Of a stretch of 64,000 bases of DNA, positions 16,755 through 26,546 are shown in pieces; position 1 is the stretch's first letter; the number at the start of each line of letters is the position of its first letter. Location: NCBI GenBank assembly GCA_052034585.1, contig JBPOIJ010000015.1, positions 62,001 through 126,000 on the forward strand. Reading direction: 5' to 3'. Origin of the DNA: Xiheimicrobium sp052034585. GTDB lineage: Bacteria; Myxococcota; Myxococcia; Myxococcales; Myxococcaceae. The notes under the pieces were generated by a model. That model was not told the DNA's origin. It made no database searches and was given only the letters and a program-made list of their open reading frames with translations. A program made the position numbers and the translations under genes.

Positions 16755-18305
16755 ATGTCGCGCGCCATGACGCTCCCCATCCTCTTCTTGGACGGCAACT
16801 CGCTCACCCTCGAGCAGATCGAAGAAGTCGCGGTGCACGGCAGGAAGGTGGGCTTGTCGGCGCAGGCGCGGGCGAACGTCGAGCGGGCGCGGGCGCTGGT
16901 CGAGAAGGTGGCCGAGGGCGACGAGCCCGCCTACGGCATCAACACCGGCTTCGGCACCCTCGCCGAGGTGCGCATCGAGAAGAAGGATCTGCGGCAGCTC
17001 CAGCGGAACCTGATCGTCAGCCACTCGGTCGGCGTCGGCGAGCCGTTGCCCGTGCACGAGGCGCGCGCGCTCTTGCTGCTCCGCTGCAACGTGCTCGCGA
17101 AGGGCTACTCCGGCATTCGGCCAGGCACCATCGAGCTCGGCCTCGAGCTGCTCAACCGCGGAGTGACGCCAGTCGTGCCGCAGCGCGGGAGCGTGGGCGC
17201 CTCGGGTGATCTCGCGCCGCTCGCGCACCTGGCGCTCGTCTTCATCGGCGAGGGCGAGGCGTTCGTCGAAGGGCAGCGCCTGAGCGGGAAGGACGCGCTC
17301 CAGAAGGTGAACCTCACTCCCGTCATTCTCGAGGCGAAGGAAGGCCTCACTCTGGTGAACGGGACCCAGGCGATGTGCGCAGTCGGCGTGCACGCGCTGC
17401 TCGCGGCAGAGGAGCTGGCCGAGCTGTTCGACGTGGCCGGCGCGATGACGATCGAGGGCATGCTCGGCTCGCACGTGCCCTTCATGCACGAAGTCTACGC
17501 GGTGCGGCCGCACGCCGGGCACGGGAAGGTCTCGACGCACCTGCGCGAGCTGCTGGCCGAGAGCGAGCTGGTGAAGACGCACGTCGACTGCGACAAGGTG
17601 CAGGACCCGTACTCGATGCGCTGCATCCCGCAGGTGCACGGTGCGGCGCGCGAAGGCCTCGGCTTCTGCCGGCGCATTCTCGAGATCGAGGTGAACGCTG
17701 GCACCGACAACCCGCTCGTCTTCGCGCAGTCGGGGCAGATCGTCTCGGCGGGGAACTTTCACGGGCAGCCGATCTCGCTCGCGCTCGACGTGCTCGCGAT
17801 GTCGCTCACCCAGCTCGCCTCGATCAGCGAACGCCGGGTCGAGCAGATGGTGAACCCTTCGCTGTCGGGGCTGCCACCGTTCCTGGCGAAGAACTCGGGG
17901 CTCAACTCCGGCTTCATGATCGCGCAGGTGACCTCGGCCGCGCTCGTGGCGGAGTCCCGCATCCTCTCGCACCCGGCGAGCGTCGACTCGATCCCTTCCT
18001 CCGCGGGGCGCGAAGATCACGTCTCGATGGGCATGACCGCCGCGCTCAAGGCCCGGCAGGTGGTCGACCACGTCACGCACGTGCTGGCGATCGAGCTGCT
18101 GGTCGCGGCGCAGGCGGTCGACTTCCGTGCGCCGGTGAAGCCCGGGCACGGCGTGCACGTCGCCCATCAGCTGATCCGCACGAAGGTGCCGCACATGGAC
18201 GTCGATCGAGAGCTGCACAAGGACGTGCGCGCGGTGGTGTCGTTGATCGAGTCGGGCGAGCTGCTCCGCGCAGTGCGTCAGTCGCACGCCGACCGGCGCG
18301 CCTGA
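16755..18305 (+). CDS. hutH: Histidine ammonia-lyase
   Basis: HutH deaminates L-histidine to trans-urocanate. The 516-residue product has the internal ASGDLAPLAH motif with Ala149-Ser150-Gly151, which cyclise to the MIO electrophile, and YGINTGFGTL with the catalytic Tyr. The segment NLIVSHSVGVGEPL carries Ser-His at the site that separates His-lyases from Phe/Tyr-lyases, so histidine is the expected substrate. Length is typical. I keep ATG 16755; ATG 16767 is also possible. No hutU, hutI or hutG is in the window, so the rest of the pathway must be elsewhere. Confidence 0.93.
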   Translation: MSRAMTLPILFLDGNSLTLEQIEEVAVHGRKVGLSAQARANVERARALVEKVAEGDEPAYGINTGFGTLAEVRIEKKDLRQLQRNLIVSHSVGVGEPLPVHEARALLLLRCNVLAKGYSGIRPGTIELGLELLNRGVTPVVPQRGSVGASGDLAPLAHLALVFIGEGEAFVEGQRLSGKDALQKVNLTPVILEAKEGLTLVNGTQAMCAVGVHALLAAEELAELFDVAGAMTIEGMLGSHVPFMHEVYAVRPHAGHGKVSTHLRELLAESELVKTHVDCDKVQDPYSMRCIPQVHGAAREGLGFCRRILEIEVNAGTDNPLVFAQSGQIVSAGNFHGQPISLALDVLAMSLTQLASISERRVEQMVNPSLSGLPPFLAKNSGLNSGFMIAQVTSAALVAESRILSHPASVDSIPSSAGREDHVSMGMTAALKARQVVDHVTHVLAIELLVAAQAVDFRAPVKPGHGVHVAHQLIRTKVPHMDVDRELHKDVRAVVSLIESGELLRAVRQSHADRRA

Positions 18306-18378
18306 GCGCTGATCGACGCAGGCGACGGTATCGAAACCGATCCTCGGCTCTCGGGGCGCGTGCTACGAACTCGCCCCC

Positions 18379-21300
18379 ATGACAGAGCGGACCGAGCTGC
18401 CGAGGACGCTGTCCACCGCCATTCCCGCGATTCCCATTCCCGCTCCGACGAGCGAGCCCGTCACCGCCTCGGAAGAGGACTCGAAGGCGCGCATCGCCGC
18501 GCTCGATCGAGAAGCCCGCGCCATGGGCAGCCAGCCCGCCGCCGCCCTCCTCTTCCACGAGATCGGCCTGCTCTGGGAGTCGCTCAAGCACGCCCGCAAC
18601 GCAGCCGTCGCCTACCAGGCCGCGTTCAAGCTCGCGCCCAAGTTCCTGGCGAACATTCGCGCGGCGCGCCGGCTCTTCTCCGAGGTGGGCAACTGGCAGA
18701 TGGTCGCGCAGCTGCTCGAGGCCGAGCTCGGCGCCACCGAGGGGAAACGAGCCCGTGCGGCGCTCCTGTTCGAGAAGGCCCAGATCCTCGAGCAGCGCCT
18801 GTCGCGCGAGGTCGATGCCTCGGCGGCGCTCGCGGCCTGCCTCGCGCTCGAGCCGGAGGACGTGACGCTGCTCGTGCAGCTCGAGCAGGTCTTCGCCGAG
18901 AAGGAAGACTACCCGTCGGTGGTGCGGGTGAACCGGCTCCTCGCCCAGACGGTGACCGACGACGGCGCGAGGGCGCACTACCTCACCACCGCCGGGCTCC
19001 TGCTCGAAGATCGGCTGAAGGATCCCACCGCCGCGGCCCAGGCCTTCCGTCAGGCCTTCGCGGTCGATCGGCGCGAGCCCGAGCTGCTCGCCGCGATCAA
19101 GCGCATCGCCCAGCGCGAGGGCATCGTCGAAGAAGAGCTCGCCGCGCTCGCCGCCGAGGCCGAGGGGCAAGGGCCCGGCGCTGCACCCACGTTCCTCCAG
19201 ATCGCGAAGGCCTACGAGCGGCTCGCCCGCCCGGAAGACGCCCTCGCTGCGCTGCTCGCCGCCCGTCGAGTCGCGCCGTCCGACCCGCTGGTGCTCTCGG
19301 AGCTCGCGCGCATCTACGAGTCGCGCGGCCGCTTCGAAGAGCTCGCCGACGTGCTGCTCGCCTGGGTCAGCACCAACAATGATCAGAGCGAGTTCGTCGC
19401 CATCAACCTGCGCCTCGCCTCGCTCTCCGAGGAGCTCAAGCGCGAGCAGGAAGCGATCGCCCGGTACAAGGCGATCCTCGAGCGGGTGCCCGGTCACGCC
19501 GGAGCGCTCGCCGGGTTGGGCAAGCTGTCGTACCGCCAGCAGAACTGGAACGCGCTCGTCGACACCTACGACGCCGAGGCGGCGGCCTCCGATGATCCGC
19601 GGACGCGCGCGGGCCGGCTCTACAAGGCGGGCGAGACCCTCGAGGAGCGGCTCACCAACGTCGAAGAAGCGATCGCCCGCTACTCGCAGGCGCTCAGCCT
19701 CGCGCCCGGGTTCCTCCCGGCGACCAAGGCCCTCACCCGGCTGTACGAGAAGCTCGGCCGGTGGAACGAGCTGATCTCGATGCACGAGCAGGAGCTGGTC
19801 CAGTCGTCGGACAAGGAGCAGCAGATCTCGACGCTCAACAAGATCGCCTCGCTCTACGAGGACCGGCTCAACGACGTGCCGCGCGCGATCGAGTGTCAGC
19901 GGCGGGTGTTCGAGATCTCGCCCGATCACCTCCCGACGATGCGGAACCTGGCACGGCTCTACGAGCGGGCGCAGCAGTGGCAGGAACTGCTCGCGCTCAA
20001 CGAGCAGGAAGGCCGGCTCGCGACCGATCAGAAGCAGGTGATCTCGCTCGCCCACCGCAACGCCGAGATCCTCGAAGACAACCTGCGCGATCGGCCCGCG
20101 GCGATCGCCGCCTGGGAACGGGTGCTCCAGCTCTCGCCGAACTACCTGCCCGCGCTGCGCAGCCTGGGGCGGCTCTACGGTCAGGACGCCCGCTGGGACG
20201 CGCTGATCAACATGTACCGGGCCGAGGCCGAGATGTCGCCCTCGACCGAGCAGGCCGCGAGCCTCATTCAGAAGATCGGTGAGCTGTACGAGCAGAAGCT
20301 CAACGATCAGAACCAGGCGATCTCGTCGTACCGCGAGGTGCTCACCCTCGCGCCCAGCCACTTCCCTGCCCTGCGCGCGCTGGCCCGCATCTACCGATCG
20401 CAAGGCGCCTGGGAGAGCCTGATCGAAATCTTGCGCGCCGAGGCCGCGAACCGCACCGATCCGACCGAGCGCGCGAACGCGATGTTCCAGGCAGCGGCGA
20501 TCTGGGAAGACCAGCTCAAGAAGCCGGAGAACGCGCTCGACGGGTATCAAGAGGTGCTTCGACTCGCGCCCAACCACGTCACCGCGCTCCAGCACCTCGA
20601 GCGGCTGCTGACGCAACGAGACGACGTGAAGGAGCTGATCGTGCTCCTCGATCGGCAGCTCCAGAGCGGTGCGCCCCAGGTGAAGGTGGGCGCCGCGCTC
20701 AAGCTCGCCCGGCTCTACCTCGATCGGCTGAACGAGACCTCGCGCGCGTCGGCGGCCTGTGAAGCGGCGCTGGCGATCGAACCGAAGAACCTGTCTGCGC
20801 TGCGGCTCCTCGAGCGCATCAAGGCGAACGACAAGGGCCGGCGCACCGAGCTGCGCGGCCGGATCGCCGACGTGTTGGGAGACGAGAAGCTCTCGGCGGC
20901 GATGAAGCTCTCGACCCTCGAGTCCGGGGTCGCGCCCGACGCGGCCGTGCTCGCGCAGCTCAAGCATGCCTACTCGGCCGATCCGACCGACGAGTCGTTG
21001 GGCATCACCCTCGAGCGCGCGCTCCTGAAGGGGCAAGACGCCGCGGGGCTGGTCGAGCTCTACGAGCGCCGGCGCGCGACCACGACCGACTCCGCCGACA
21101 TGCTGCAGCTCAGCCTGCGCATCGCCGAGCTCTACGAAACCAAGCTCGGCGATCTGCCGAAGGCCCGGCGCGCGTACGAGACCGCGCTCGAGTCGGCGCC
21201 CGATCTCTTCCCTGCCCTCCACGGCCTCGCGCGCACCCTCATTCGCTCGGGCGGCCCGGCCGACGCGCTGAAGATCTACGATCAGGTGGCGGCGACCGCG

Positions 21301-23376
21301 CGCGATCAGCAGACGATGCAGGGCGCCCTGATGGACGCCGCCAAGCTCGCCCGTGAGGTGCTCAAGAGCGACGAAGCGGCGATCGGCTACTACCGCAAGG
21401 TGCTCGAACGTGACGCGCTCCACCCCGAGGCGGGGCCGGCCCTCGAGGAGCTGCTCGCGCGAAAGGGAGGCGCCGCCGATCTCGCCGGCCTGCACGAGAA
21501 GCGCGCCGAGGCGAAGCTCGCCCAGAAGGACTTCCTCGCTGCTGGCCAGCAGTTCCACCAGGCCGCGCGCATCTGGCTCGACACGGTGAAGAGCCGCGAG
21601 AAGGCGATCGCGGCGCTCGATCGCTCGCTGATGGCGATGCCGACCCTGCCTGACGCGCTCGAGCTCAAGGCGACGCTCGCGATCGAGTCACAGGACTACG
21701 CCGAGGCCGCCGCCGCGCTCGCGGTGAGGGTCCAGCAGGGCGGAGAGCCGCTCGCGCTCGCTCGCGTTCACCTCAAGCTCGGCGCGCTGTACCACGATCA
21801 CCTCTCCGATCAGACGCGGGCCGCCGCGCATCTCCAGACCGCGCTCGCGTCGGATCCCTCGTCGGCCGAGGCGCTCGAGCGGCTGGCCACGATCCACACC
21901 GCAGGCCGCAACTGGACCGGCGCCGCCGACTGTCTGCGCCGGCTCCTCGAGCTCGACAGCGCGGTCGCCTCGCGGGGCAAGCACACCACGATGCTCGCGC
22001 GGATCACCGACGAGGGCTTCGGAGACGTCGGGCAGGCGATCGCCCTCTACCGGCGCGCCCTGGAGCTGGTCCCTGGAGAGGCGGCGACGCTCGATCGGTT
22101 GGTCGCGCTCTACGAGCGAACGGGCGATCTCGGCGAGCTGGTGCCGCTCCTCGAGCAGCAGGTGCAGCAAGCCTCCGACGTGAAGAAGGCGATCGGGCTC
22201 AAGATGCGCATCGGCTCGATCTGCGCGAAGAACCTCGACGATCCGCAGAAGGCGATCCTCACCTACCGGCAGGTGACCGAGCTCGACTCCACGCACGTGC
22301 CTGCCCACGTCGCGCTGGCCGAGCTGTTCTCCCGCGACACCGCGTCGATCTCGATGGCGATCGAGACCCACCGCACCCTGCTCAAGCTCGAGCCCGGGCG
22401 CCTCGACTCGCTGCACGCGCTCTTCAAGATGTGGGAGTCGCTCAAGCAGCTCGACAAGGCCTTCTGTGCGGCGAGCCTGCTCGTCTTCCTCAAGGCCGCC
22501 AACGAGGTCGAGCTCGCCTTCTACGGAGAGGGCCGCAACCGGCTGCCCAACGACTTCCGCGGCAACCTGGGGCCACCCGATCTGATGATGGTGCACCACC
22601 CGTCGACGCGAAACGCGCTGCTCGACGTGTTGCGGGCGATCGGCGATCAGTTCGTGAAGCTCGCGCCGCCCAACCTCGAGGGCCAGGGCATCGACCGACG
22701 CGGCGATCGGCTCAAGAACGATCACGCGGTGGTGAAGGCGATGCTCGCGGTGCTCCAGCTCTTCGGTGGCGCGGAGTTCGAGACCTACCAGGCCAAGCGC
22801 GGCCTCGTGTACCTCGAGACGGGCGAGCCGCTGGCGGTGCTGGTCGGCCCCGACGTGGTGCGACGGTTCAACATTCGCGAGCAGCGCTTCTTCTTCGGCC
22901 GCGCGGCGCTGGGGTTGATCGACAAGGCGGCCATCGTGCGCAAGCTGTCGATGGGCGAGTTCGCCGACGTGCTGGGGAACTCGGTGCGCATTCACGAGTC
23001 CGGGTGGACCGGGCTCGGCCGGAAGAACGACGATCACTCGAAGGCGTTGCGCAAGGCCTACTCACGGCGGGCGATCAAGCAACTCGAGGAGCCGGCCGGC
23101 GCGATGGCGAGCATGGGCCAGGTGGCGGTCGAACCGTTCGTGCAGGGCCTCCTCTTCTCGATGGATCGAGCGGGCCTGCTCGTCTGCGCGGACGTCGCGG
23201 CCGGCCTCACGGTGCTCCTGCGGGAGGAGAGCAACCAGACCGCGAACAAGCTGGAGTCGACCGAGGCGGTGGCCTCGGCGCTCGCGACCCGGCCAGACGT
23301 CAAGGAGCTGATGCTCTTCGCCCTCTCGGACGACTTCTTCCGGCTCCGTCAGCGGGTCGGGGTGTCGCTCGGCTGA
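18379..23376 (+). CDS. Very large TPR-repeat protein
   Basis: 1,665 residues, soluble, with no signal or membrane segment. Almost all of it up to about residue 1,370 is built from TPR units in a repeating block of about 75 residues with the pattern KIA.LYE..L.D...AI..Y..VL...P.H.PALR.L.RLY...G.W..L, appearing many times. The final ~290 residues do not show TPR and form a separate domain (around HPSTRNALLDVLRAIGDQ, LVYLETGEPLAVLVGPDVVRRFNIREQRFFFGR). The architecture suggests a cytoplasmic scaffold. The next gene begins 3 bp after its stop, so the two are coupled. Function unknown. Confidence 0.85.
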   Translation: MTERTELPRTLSTAIPAIPIPAPTSEPVTASEEDSKARIAALDREARAMGSQPAAALLFHEIGLLWESLKHARNAAVAYQAAFKLAPKFLANIRAARRLFSEVGNWQMVAQLLEAELGATEGKRARAALLFEKAQILEQRLSREVDASAALAACLALEPEDVTLLVQLEQVFAEKEDYPSVVRVNRLLAQTVTDDGARAHYLTTAGLLLEDRLKDPTAAAQAFRQAFAVDRREPELLAAIKRIAQREGIVEEELAALAAEAEGQGPGAAPTFLQIAKAYERLARPEDALAALLAARRVAPSDPLVLSELARIYESRGRFEELADVLLAWVSTNNDQSEFVAINLRLASLSEELKREQEAIARYKAILERVPGHAGALAGLGKLSYRQQNWNALVDTYDAEAAASDDPRTRAGRLYKAGETLEERLTNVEEAIARYSQALSLAPGFLPATKALTRLYEKLGRWNELISMHEQELVQSSDKEQQISTLNKIASLYEDRLNDVPRAIECQRRVFEISPDHLPTMRNLARLYERAQQWQELLALNEQEGRLATDQKQVISLAHRNAEILEDNLRDRPAAIAAWERVLQLSPNYLPALRSLGRLYGQDARWDALINMYRAEAEMSPSTEQAASLIQKIGELYEQKLNDQNQAISSYREVLTLAPSHFPALRALARIYRSQGAWESLIEILRAEAANRTDPTERANAMFQAAAIWEDQLKKPENALDGYQEVLRLAPNHVTALQHLERLLTQRDDVKELIVLLDRQLQSGAPQVKVGAALKLARLYLDRLNETSRASAACEAALAIEPKNLSALRLLERIKANDKGRRTELRGRIADVLGDEKLSAAMKLSTLESGVAPDAAVLAQLKHAYSADPTDESLGITLERALLKGQDAAGLVELYERRRATTTDSADMLQLSLRIAELYETKLGDLPKARRAYETALESAPDLFPALHGLARTLIRSGGPADALKIYDQVAATARDQQTMQGALMDAAKLAREVLKSDEAAIGYYRKVLERDALHPEAGPALEELLARKGGAADLAGLHEKRAEAKLAQKDFLAAGQQFHQAARIWLDTVKSREKAIAALDRSLMAMPTLPDALELKATLAIESQDYAEAAAALAVRVQQGGEPLALARVHLKLGALYHDHLSDQTRAAAHLQTALASDPSSAEALERLATIHTAGRNWTGAADCLRRLLELDSAVASRGKHTTMLARITDEGFGDVGQAIALYRRALELVPGEAATLDRLVALYERTGDLGELVPLLEQQVQQASDVKKAIGLKMRIGSICAKNLDDPQKAILTYRQVTELDSTHVPAHVALAELFSRDTASISMAIETHRTLLKLEPGRLDSLHALFKMWESLKQLDKAFCAASLLVFLKAANEVELAFYGEGRNRLPNDFRGNLGPPDLMMVHHPSTRNALLDVLRAIGDQFVKLAPPNLEGQGIDRRGDRLKNDHAVVKAMLAVLQLFGGAEFETYQAKRGLVYLETGEPLAVLVGPDVVRRFNIREQRFFFGRAALGLIDKAAIVRKLSMGEFADVLGNSVRIHESGWTGLGRKNDDHSKALRKAYSRRAIKQLEEPAGAMASMGQVAVEPFVQGLLFSMDRAGLLVCADVAAGLTVLLREESNQTANKLESTEAVASALATRPDVKELMLFALSDDFFRLRQRVGVSLG

Positions 23377-23379
23377 TCG

Positions 23380-25159
23380 ATGGCCGCTCGCCGCGCGGAT
23401 CCATGGCTGGCGCTGGCGGCAGAGCAGGACGCGTCACGGCTCGGTGAGCTGCTCGCCTCGCTCACCGACACCAGCCTTCCCAAGCTGCAGGCGCGCTTCG
23501 AGGCGCTCGCGCTCTGGCCCGTCGATCGTCGAATCGGCGAGGCCGCGGCCGCGTTCTTTCGGAGCTGCCCGGTGCGGCAACGGCATCAGGGTGGCACGGG
23601 CTCCGCCGCCTTGGGCTGCCTCTGGGTGCACCGCTGCGGCCCGGAGGCGCTCGAGACGCTCGAACCGATGGACGACGTCACCGAGCCCATCGAGAAGTGG
23701 CGGGAAGGAATCGTTCGTGGCGCTCGCGCGGCGTTGGGCGCGACGATCGACCCGCCTCAATCGGCGCCGAGCCTCAACGCGCTGAACGAGGGGCCAACGC
23801 TGGGTCCCTTGCCCGATGGACCGCGCGCCGAGGTCCAGGCGGCGTGGACCGAGCGCATCGCACGACGCTGCGCGAGCGATCTCCCCTTCCTCCTCGACCG
23901 GCTGGGCGATCCACCCGCGACCGACATCGTCGAACGCGCCCTGTCGTTGCTGGACTTTCCGCGCAACCCGGCCATCGCCAACGCGGCTGCCGAGCTCGTT
24001 CGCCGTCCACCGGTGAAGTTCGACTCGCCCACACCGGTCTTCGCCCTCGCTGGGTTGCTGATCGCGGTGCATGGAGATGCGTCTCACCTCGAGCCGGCGC
24101 GAAGGCTCGAGGCCTCCGCTGGTGGGTTCGGCTGGCTCGAGCTGGTGCTCGCTCCGCGAACGGCCGCTCCGAGCTCGTCGCCTCCACCGTCCATTCGCGC
24201 GCCCGACTCGGAGCAGGCCTTTCACGCGTGGATCGCGGAGGCCCCAGCCGACCTGAGCCGCCGGCACGCCTTCGCGGATTGGCTCCTGGAACGAGGGAAG
24301 CCCCTCGGCGAATTCATGGCGCTCCAGCTCGCCGGCCTGGAGCGGCCCCTCACCCCGAAGGAAGCGAAGCGAGTGCAGGCGCTCCAGAACAAGCACGAGC
24401 GCGCCTGGTTGCGCCGGCTGCTGCCCGATCTGGTGCGTGACTCGGCGGTCTTCGAAAGCGGCGTGCTCGCAGAGGCCTGCGTCTCGAGTGGCGCACACCC
24501 GCTCGCCGACGATCCCCAGCTCGCCACCGTTCAGCGGCTCAGGCTGCTGGGAATGACCGAGGGCCGGCTTCGACCGCTGCTCACCGTCGCGCGGCTGCCG
24601 TCGCTCCGAGAGCTGGTGGTCAACGCGAAGCAGCTCGCCCTCGTTCCGCCCGACGTCCTCCGCGGGCTCACCTCGCTCGGCGTCTCGGCGCACGGCGAGA
24701 GCGCCTGGGCGGGCGTCTGCCGGCAAGTCGAGCTGATGGAGCTGCCCGCGCTGAAGACCTTTCGCATGCTGGGGTCGGTGCGCTCCGAGAGCGCGAAGCT
24801 GGTGGCGGAGACGACGTGGGTGCGCCAGCTCGAGCGGTTGATCGTCGAGTCGATCACGCCTGACGCGGTCTGGAGCGCCGTCGCGTCGCTCGTGCTCCCG
24901 GTGCTCGAGGTGCACCCTGAAGGCACCGACCGGGGGCGCGGTGGTGTGGACGTTCACTCGCGCCCCCGACGGCTCCTGGAGCCTGACGCTCAAGGGCGCC
25001 TTGCCGACGACGGAGCCGGCCATTCGATCGGTCATTCTCGAGCCGCTCGATCGGCTGGATCCTCTCCTTCGCGCGCGCACCCGCTTCGTTCCGGCCGATG
25101 CGGTCGAGAAGCGCGTTCGAGGGTGGCTCGAGCACCGCGGCGTCTCGCTGGAGGACTGA
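23380..25159 (+). pseudogene. TIGR02996-domain protein gene with an apparent frameshift
   Basis: From ATG 23380 the frame encodes ~515 good residues, including EAPADLSRRHAFADWLLERGKPLGEFMALQLAGL, the TIGR02996 module (DP..R.VYADWL.ERGDP.GEF..LQ), which in myxobacteria and planctomycetes often precedes leucine-rich repeats; short leucine-rich segments follow (LRLLGMTEGRLRPLLTVARLPSLRELVV). Near 24,910-24,940 the frame turns to Arg/Gly-rich nonsense and would run on antisense through clpX to 26502. In the +1 frame, protein-like sequence resumes (GGAVVWTFTRAPDGSWSLTLKGAL...) and stops at 25159, just before the clpX end at 25177. I read this as one gene of about 590 residues broken by a single indel, either real or a sequencing error. 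It is coupled to the TPR gene upstream. Confidence 0.65.
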
Positions 25160-25176
25160 GCCCCGAGCCGGCCCGG

Positions 25177-26223
25177 TCAGGCAGCGCTGCCAGCGGCCTT
25201 CGGCTTCTCGTCGGCGGCCGCGTGGAGGATCACCGGCTCCTTCTTCTTGAGCACGACGTCTTCCGAGATCACCACTTCGCGCGCGGTCTTCTTCGAGGGG
25301 ATCTCGTACATCACCTCGAGCATCACGCTCTCGAGGATCGCCCGGAGCCCACGAGCGCCCGTCTTCCGGCGGATCGCTTCCTGGGCGATCGCCTTCATCG
25401 CGCCGTCGGTGAACTTGAGCTGCACCCCGTCGAGATCGAGCAGCTTGCGGTACTGCTTGGTGAGCGCGTTGCGCGGCCGCACCAAGATGTCGACCAGCGT
25501 CGCCTCGTCGAGTTCCTCGAGGGCGGTCACCACCGGCAGGCGGCCGATGAACTCGGGGATCATGCCGAACTTGAGCAAGTCCTCGGGCTCGACGTGGTGG
25601 TACAGCTCCGAGAGCGAGCGCGCTTCCCGCTTCTTCACGTCGGCGCCGAAGCCGAGCGACCGCCCACCGAGCCGTCGATCGATGATCTGCTCGAGGCCGC
25701 CGAAGGCGCCGCCGCAGATGAAGAGGATGTTGGTGGTGTCGACTTGCAGGAACTCCTGCTGCGGGTGCTTGCGGCCACCCTTCGGCGGAACGTTCGCGAT
25801 CGTGCCCTCGATGATCTTCAGCAGCGCCTGCTGCACGCCCTCGCCGCTCACGTCACGGGTGATCGACGGGTTCTCGGACTTGCGGGCGATCTTGTCGATC
25901 TCGTCGATGTAGACGATGCCGCGCTGGGCACGCTCGATGTCGTGATCGGCGGCCTGGAGCAAGTTGACGATGATGTTCTCGACGTCTTCGCCGACGTACC
26001 CGGCCTCGGTGAGGCAGGTCGCATCGGCGATCGTGAAGGGGACGTTGAGAATGCGCGCGAGCGTCTGGGCGAGCAGCGTCTTGCCGGAGCCGGTCGGACC
26101 GAGGAGCAGAATGTTCGACTTCTGCAGCTCGACGTCGTCCATCGCGACGCGCGACTCGATGCGCTTGTAGTGATTGTGCACCGCCACCGCGAGCGTCTTC
26201 TTGGCGCGCTCCTGGCCGATCAC
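25177..26223 (-). CDS. clpX: ClpX AAA+ unfoldase domain (separated from its zinc-binding domain by a stop codon)
   Basis: The AAA+ part of ClpX, which unfolds substrates and feeds them to ClpP. It has Walker A GPTGSGKT, pore loop GYVG, Walker B IVYIDEIDKI, the RKH loop in GGRKHPQQ, the ClpP-docking LGF loop in SLGFGADV, and the arginine and sensor regions near GARGLRAI. The open frame starts only at GTG 26223 inside the conserved DEYVIGQ segment. The natural N-terminal part (26224-26457) is in the same frame but ends in TAA at 26305-26307, so full-length ClpX (426 residues) cannot be made without readthrough. No clpP is adjacent. Initiation at GTG 26223 would give a ClpX lacking the zinc domain and part of the linker. 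Confidence 0.85.
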   Translation of the reverse strand: MIGQERAKKTLAVAVHNHYKRIESRVAMDDVELQKSNILLLGPTGSGKTLLAQTLARILNVPFTIADATCLTEAGYVGEDVENIIVNLLQAADHDIERAQRGIVYIDEIDKIARKSENPSITRDVSGEGVQQALLKIIEGTIANVPPKGGRKHPQQEFLQVDTTNILFICGGAFGGLEQIIDRRLGGRSLGFGADVKKREARSLSELYHHVEPEDLLKFGMIPEFIGRLPVVTALEELDEATLVDILVRPRNALTKQYRKLLDLDGVQLKFTDGAMKAIAQEAIRRKTGARGLRAILESVMLEVMYEIPSKKTAREVVISEDVVLKKKEPVILHAAADEKPKAAGSAA

Positions 26224-26304
26224 GTACTCGTCGAGGATCGACTTGATCTCGTTCGGCCGCGGGATGCGAACCTTGGTGTCCTTGGTCTCTTCGCGGTCGA
26301 TCTC

Positions 26305-26457
26305 TTAGGCGATGATGTCGTTGCAGAGGCCGATGCACTCGTCACAGATGTAGACGGTGGGGCCGGCGATGAGCTTCTTCACTTCCTTCTGGGACTTGCC
26401 GCAGAAGGAGCAACAGAGGGTCTGATTGCCGTCGCGCCCGACGTTCTTGGTGGCCAT
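26305..26457 (-). CDS. clpX: ClpX zinc-binding domain fragment (50 codons, ends at in-frame TAA)
   Basis: From ATG 26457 this short frame encodes the ClpX zinc-binding domain: CCSFCGKSQKEV, with C16 and C19, then ICDECIGLCNDIIA, with C38 and C41. That is the four-Cys site that dimerises and binds adaptor proteins and some substrates. The 51st codon is TAA (26305-26307). Continuing past it in frame gives EIDREETKDTKVRIPRPNEIK and then LDEYVIGQ, which is ordinary ClpX linker sequence. A single G-to-T change (GAA to TAA) would explain the stop. A CAACCC/GGGTTG hairpin lies 10 bp upstream of the ATG, and I see no clear Shine-Dalgarno. Confidence 0.8.
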   Translation of the reverse strand: MATKNVGRDGNQTLCCSFCGKSQKEVKKLIAGPTVYICDECIGLCNDIIA

Positions 26458-26546
26458 GTGACTGGGTCAACCCTAACCGGGGTTGGGCCGGTTCGCGAGT
26501 GAAGCGCCCCACCGGGAGGCGAGGCGTCAGGGCTGTGACGAGCTCG

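Noticed and set aside
16755..18305. hutH as a Tyr/Phe ammonia-lyase or aminomutase for a secondary metabolite
   Set aside because: The Ser-His pair at the selectivity site is that of His-lyases, and no biosynthetic genes are nearby.
18073..21558. Minus-strand open frame of 1,161 codons opposite hutH and the TPR protein
   Set aside because: Antisense shadow of the TPR repeats; repeated Glu/Leu/Arg pattern comes from codon bias.
25160..26502. Continuation of the TIGR02996 frame through clpX
   Set aside because: Runs antisense through conserved AAA+ motifs of clpX; it stays open only because of GC bias after the frameshift.
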